The notes beneath the pieces are model-generated. The model did no database searches, was not told the DNA's origin, and saw nothing but the letters and a program-made list of their open reading frames with translations. Of a DNA stretch of 24,956 bases, positions 22,786-24,956 are shown piece after piece. Origin of the DNA: a virus; IMG/VR virus record IMGVR_UViG_3300042301_003029, positions 1-24,956 of that record; one strand, 5' to 3'. The stretch's first letter is position 1, and each line of letters begins with the position of its first letter. A program made the position numbers and the translations under genes.

Positions 22786-24162
22786 ATGAAAAAAATTTTA
22801 TTTAAACTGGTTTTATTTACTATATTATTATTTGGGTTTAACAAACAAACAGTACACGCTCAAGCATTTTGTAATAACCCAATGGGGAGTATTTCATTAA
22901 CTACATCTTGGCAATACTTTTATCATACTTGTTTAGGATATGTTTCTTTTCAAGCAACAGCAGGATGTACATATGAATTTACTTATTGTAATTCATTTGC
23001 TCCGTCTGCATATTATTCTGCAGATCCATATCTTACAATATCTACACAGCCAACATCTGGTGGGTTAGCACAGAATGATGATTGGTGTGGATTAGGTACA
23101 TATCTAACATGGACATGCCCTACTACTGGTACTTATTTTTTAAACTTAGGTAACTGTTGTTCATCAAGTTGTGGGTGTGGACAAAATCGTAACATGGGTT
23201 ATCGTTCAACCAATTGTGTTGCAACAGTAAATAATCCAACATCAATTACTCCGTCAGTAAATCCATTATGTGTTGGCAATTCTACTAACTTGGTTGCAAA
23301 TGGAGCTCAAGGTACTGTACATTGGTATACAGGTGGATGTGGTGTAACGCTGATTGGAACGGGTAATTCTCGATTAGTTTCTCCTACTACTACAACTACG
23401 TATTGGGCTAGAAATTTTAGCGGAGGACAATTTAGTACGGGTTGTGCTGCAGTAACTATAACAGTCAATCCTAGTTTACCTACTGCAGGACCTGTATCGG
23501 GAAACAATGTGATAATTGCAGGAACGTCGTCAACATATTCAATACCACCGTTACCTGGTGCAACATATCAATGGGCATATACGCAATCAATGACGGGCGT
23601 TCTTTGGATCAATATACCAGGCTCTAATAGTCCTAGCATAACACATACTTGGCCACAAACAACAACTAATGGTGCTATTCGTGTTACGGTAACAAATTCT
23701 AGTAATTGCAACAATCAAACATTGGTTTATTTGATTATAACGAATGGTGCACTGCCAGTCGAATTGCTTTATTTTGATGGCACCGCTTATGATAAAACAA
23801 ATTATCTAGAATGGGCAACTGCAACTGAATACAATTCAAGTCACTTTGTTGTAGAAAAAAGTGAAGATGGTTATGAATGGACATCAATTGGACAACAATG
23901 GGCTGCAATTAATTCAACACAAGAAATACGGTATGACTTAATGGATGATAACGTATATCCAGTAATCAATTATTATCGATTGAAACAATTTGATATTGAT
24001 GGCACAAATAAAGAGTATGGACCTATTGCAATAGATAATCGTCGAGACTTGAAGAAAGTAATTAGAACAATCAACTTGTTAGGCCAGCAAGTAAATGAAT
24101 CAGCAACTGGTATTGTTATCGAAATTTATGAAGATGGCACCATAAGAAAAACAATTCGTTAA
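22786..24162 (+). CDS. Secreted protein with T9SS type A-like C-terminal signal
   Basis: The 458-aa protein has a textbook signal peptide (1-26, MKKILFKLVLFTILLFGF to VHAQA). The N-terminal half is Cys-rich (about 27-150, with a CCSSSCGCGQN cluster). PKD/Ig-like repeats follow (about 150-320). Then comes LPVELLYFDGTAYDKTNYLE (about 324-343) with WATATEYNSSHFVVEKSEDG, a hallmark stretch seen just before the C-terminal signal in many T9SS cargo proteins. The last 35 residues (INLLGQQVN, then GIVIEIYEDGTIRKTIR) resemble a type A sorting domain. It begins 19 nt after the adhesin stop with GGAG as RBS, so the two are one operon and probably work together at the cell surface or outside the cell. 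The ligand is unknown. Confidence 0.87.
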   Translation: MKKILFKLVLFTILLFGFNKQTVHAQAFCNNPMGSISLTTSWQYFYHTCLGYVSFQATAGCTYEFTYCNSFAPSAYYSADPYLTISTQPTSGGLAQNDDWCGLGTYLTWTCPTTGTYFLNLGNCCSSSCGCGQNRNMGYRSTNCVATVNNPTSITPSVNPLCVGNSTNLVANGAQGTVHWYTGGCGVTLIGTGNSRLVSPTTTTTYWARNFSGGQFSTGCAAVTITVNPSLPTAGPVSGNNVIIAGTSSTYSIPPLPGATYQWAYTQSMTGVLWINIPGSNSPSITHTWPQTTTNGAIRVTVTNSSNCNNQTLVYLIITNGALPVELLYFDGTAYDKTNYLEWATATEYNSSHFVVEKSEDGYEWTSIGQQWAAINSTQEIRYDLMDDNVYPVINYYRLKQFDIDGTNKEYGPIAIDNRRDLKKVIRTINLLGQQVNESATGIVIEIYEDGTIRKTIR

Positions 24163-24202
24163 TTGGATATTGAATTTATTTTATTTATATTTATTAATAT
24201 AA
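24163..24202 (+). promoter_or_regulatory. Promoter region with host-type spacing plus TATTTATT box
   Basis: TTG at 24163-24165 is 20 nt before TATATTTA (24186-24193), a good match to the Bacteroidetes TTG-N20-TAnnTTTG pattern. It overlaps the recurrent TATTTATATTTATTAATA box. The ATG at 24233 follows 31 nt later with AGGA at 24222-24225. Confidence 0.6.
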
Positions 24203-24232
24203 GTTGTAAATTGTTATATGTAGGACAATGTT

Positions 24233-24445
24233 ATGAAAATAGAAATACTCACAAGGTATGCTGAATCGGGAAGTTACTATAAACTTCAAGAAATTGATTT
24301 TGATAAGCTTTCTAACATCATGATGTTTCCGCGTGAAGTATTTGCTTATATTGATGATGTTCGTGTTGCATTCCCTCGCGATGAGTATAATGCCGCAATA
24401 CAAGAATATGTCACTTATAAAAACATAACCGGAGACCCAGTATGA
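24233..24445 (+). CDS. Small protein, unknown
   Basis: The 70-aa protein (MKIEILTRYAESGSYYKLQE, then NIMMFPREVFAYIDDVRVAF) looks like a compact alpha/beta domain with no membrane segment. It has its own promoter region and an AGGA RBS 7 nt before the start. Its stop overlaps the lipoprotein start by 4 nt (ATGA). No family is recognised. Confidence 0.65.
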   Translation: MKIEILTRYAESGSYYKLQEIDFDKLSNIMMFPREVFAYIDDVRVAFPRDEYNAAIQEYVTYKNITGDPV

Positions 24446-24540
24446 AATATTTCATGATACTACTTATTGTGATGTGTTGCACGCTTGTTGCATGCCGCAC
24501 ATCAAAGTCTTCTTGCGATGCATATTCGCAAGTACGATAA
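24442..24540 (+). CDS. 32-aa lipoprotein
   Basis: The ORF encodes MKYFMILLIVMCCTLVACRT followed by SKSSCDAYSQVR. The hydrophobic helix ends in the lipobox LVAC (Cys18), so signal peptidase II would leave a lipidated peptide of 15 residues. Very small lipoproteins with a CDAY-like tail are common in Flavobacteria. In phage gene clusters a tiny lipoprotein next to a membrane-anchored coiled-coil protein suggests an outer spanin, although the usual Pro-rich stretch is missing. The ATGA overlap with the preceding gene supports translation. Confidence 0.7.
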   Translation: MKYFMILLIVMCCTLVACRTSKSSCDAYSQVR

Positions 24541-24581
24541 CCAACCCAACACGGGAGTTCTTTGACATACGGAGGAAACTT

Positions 24582-24947
24582 ATGGAAACATTAATGTTTG
24601 CTTTTGGAGTACTAACAATGGTTTTGGTGGCGATTGCTGCTATTGCTGTATATAGTATTGTGAAGGTATTAAAATTACAAAGACACATCGATACATTGGA
24701 TCGTTATACCAATGACCAATTTTCTAATTTATACAGAAACATCAGCCACGAAGATGAAGAAATTCGAAGAGTGTTTAACGAACAAATTAAACATGTATAT
24801 GAAAGAATGGATCGTCAGACTGATGACATTTGGCGTCGTACGGATGAATTAAATTCATATGTAGATCGTCGATTTGATAAATTGATAGACACATATATGT
24901 TGGTTAAAGAAACCGAACAGGAATCAAAAAAATTAATTAAAGGATAA
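24582..24947 (+). CDS. Membrane-anchored coiled-coil protein (possible inner spanin)
   Basis: The start at 24582 is chosen because of a strong Shine-Dalgarno sequence, GGAGG at 24571-24575, and because the product then begins with its membrane helix; an upstream in-frame ATG at 24474 would overlap the lipoprotein gene and lacks this. The 121-aa protein has one N-terminal helix (about 4-27, METLMFAFGVLTMVLVAIAA) and a long charged coiled coil (about 30-118, with HEDEEIRRVFNEQIKHVYER). This architecture fits an Rz-like inner spanin or a generic anchored coiled-coil protein. The neighbouring lipoprotein favours a spanin pair, but the pair is 17 kb from the endolysin. Confidence 0.75.
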   Translation: METLMFAFGVLTMVLVAIAAIAVYSIVKVLKLQRHIDTLDRYTNDQFSNLYRNISHEDEEIRRVFNEQIKHVYERMDRQTDDIWRRTDELNSYVDRRFDKLIDTYMLVKETEQESKKLIKG

Positions 24948-24956
24948 CAAAGTTTC

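Noticed and set aside
24474-24581. Upstream start for the coiled-coil membrane protein
   Set aside because: It overlaps the lipoprotein gene in another frame and lacks an RBS, whereas the ATG at 24582 has GGAGG at proper distance.

Overview
The window looks like part of a large, strictly lytic-style tailed phage genome that infects a member of the Bacteroidetes. All 36 genes that I can support lie on the + strand, are tightly packed with 1-29 nt overlaps, are AT-rich, and most are small. The Bacteroidetes host is inferred from two secreted proteins with type IX secretion (T9SS) C-terminal signals of type B (CHU_C) and type A, from a ClpS that resembles Bacteroidetes ClpS, and from promoters with TTG-N20-TAttatat architecture like that read by the Bacteroidetes housekeeping sigma factor. 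The phage assignment rests on a holin, a lysozyme-LysM endolysin, a fibre-like protein, an HNH nuclease, ThyA, a tRNA and several small families that I recall from marine T4-like phages. No terminase, capsid or polymerase gene is present, so 'T4-like' is an inference. No integrase is seen.

Layout. 1-2854: a two-component cassette (histidine kinase, stand-alone receiver, two membrane proteins). 2870-4977: nucleotidyltransferase-like protein, small Cys-containing protein and a repetitive fibre-like protein. 5012-7720: Pam3-gp28-like holin, conserved phage proteins and endolysin. 7756-9318: UVR-motif mini-protein, ClpS, two small unknowns and an HNH protein. 9330-12298: HExxH metalloprotease-like protein, a 610-aa conserved protein and a basic protein. 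12364-17300: MoxR-type AAA+ ATPase, VWA/HExxH protein and GroEL. 17302-19893: small unknowns, thymidylate synthase, GNAT acetyltransferase and membrane proteins. 19942-20298: a 56-aa ORF, tRNA-Glu(UUC) and a terminator. 20328-24162: two T9SS-type surface or secreted proteins. 24233-24947: a small protein, a 32-aa lipoprotein and a membrane-anchored coiled-coil protein.

Three themes stand out. (1) Five otherwise unrelated proteins encoded between 6289 and 11911 share a ten-residue N-terminus of the form M-I-(R/S)-L-x-x-L-L-x-E. It ends in (L/I)-x-E, which is the cleavage rule of the T4 prohead protease, and it resembles the capsid-targeting propeptides of T4 internal proteins. The set may be cargo packaged in the head: a lysozyme, a basic protein, a metalloprotease-like protein and two others. 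(2) The phage appears to reprogram its host at several levels: signalling (kinase and receiver), proteostasis (GroEL, ClpS, MoxR-VWA pair) and the cell surface (T9SS-directed SprB-like adhesin). (3) Two kinds of upstream motif recur. One is a rigid bipartite promoter (GGTTGGA-N12-ATTTCATATTATAT) before the AAA+ gene, the VWA gene and the small-ORF/tRNA unit. The other is a TATTTATA(T)TAA box before at least nine other genes. Two hairpin terminators separate these units.
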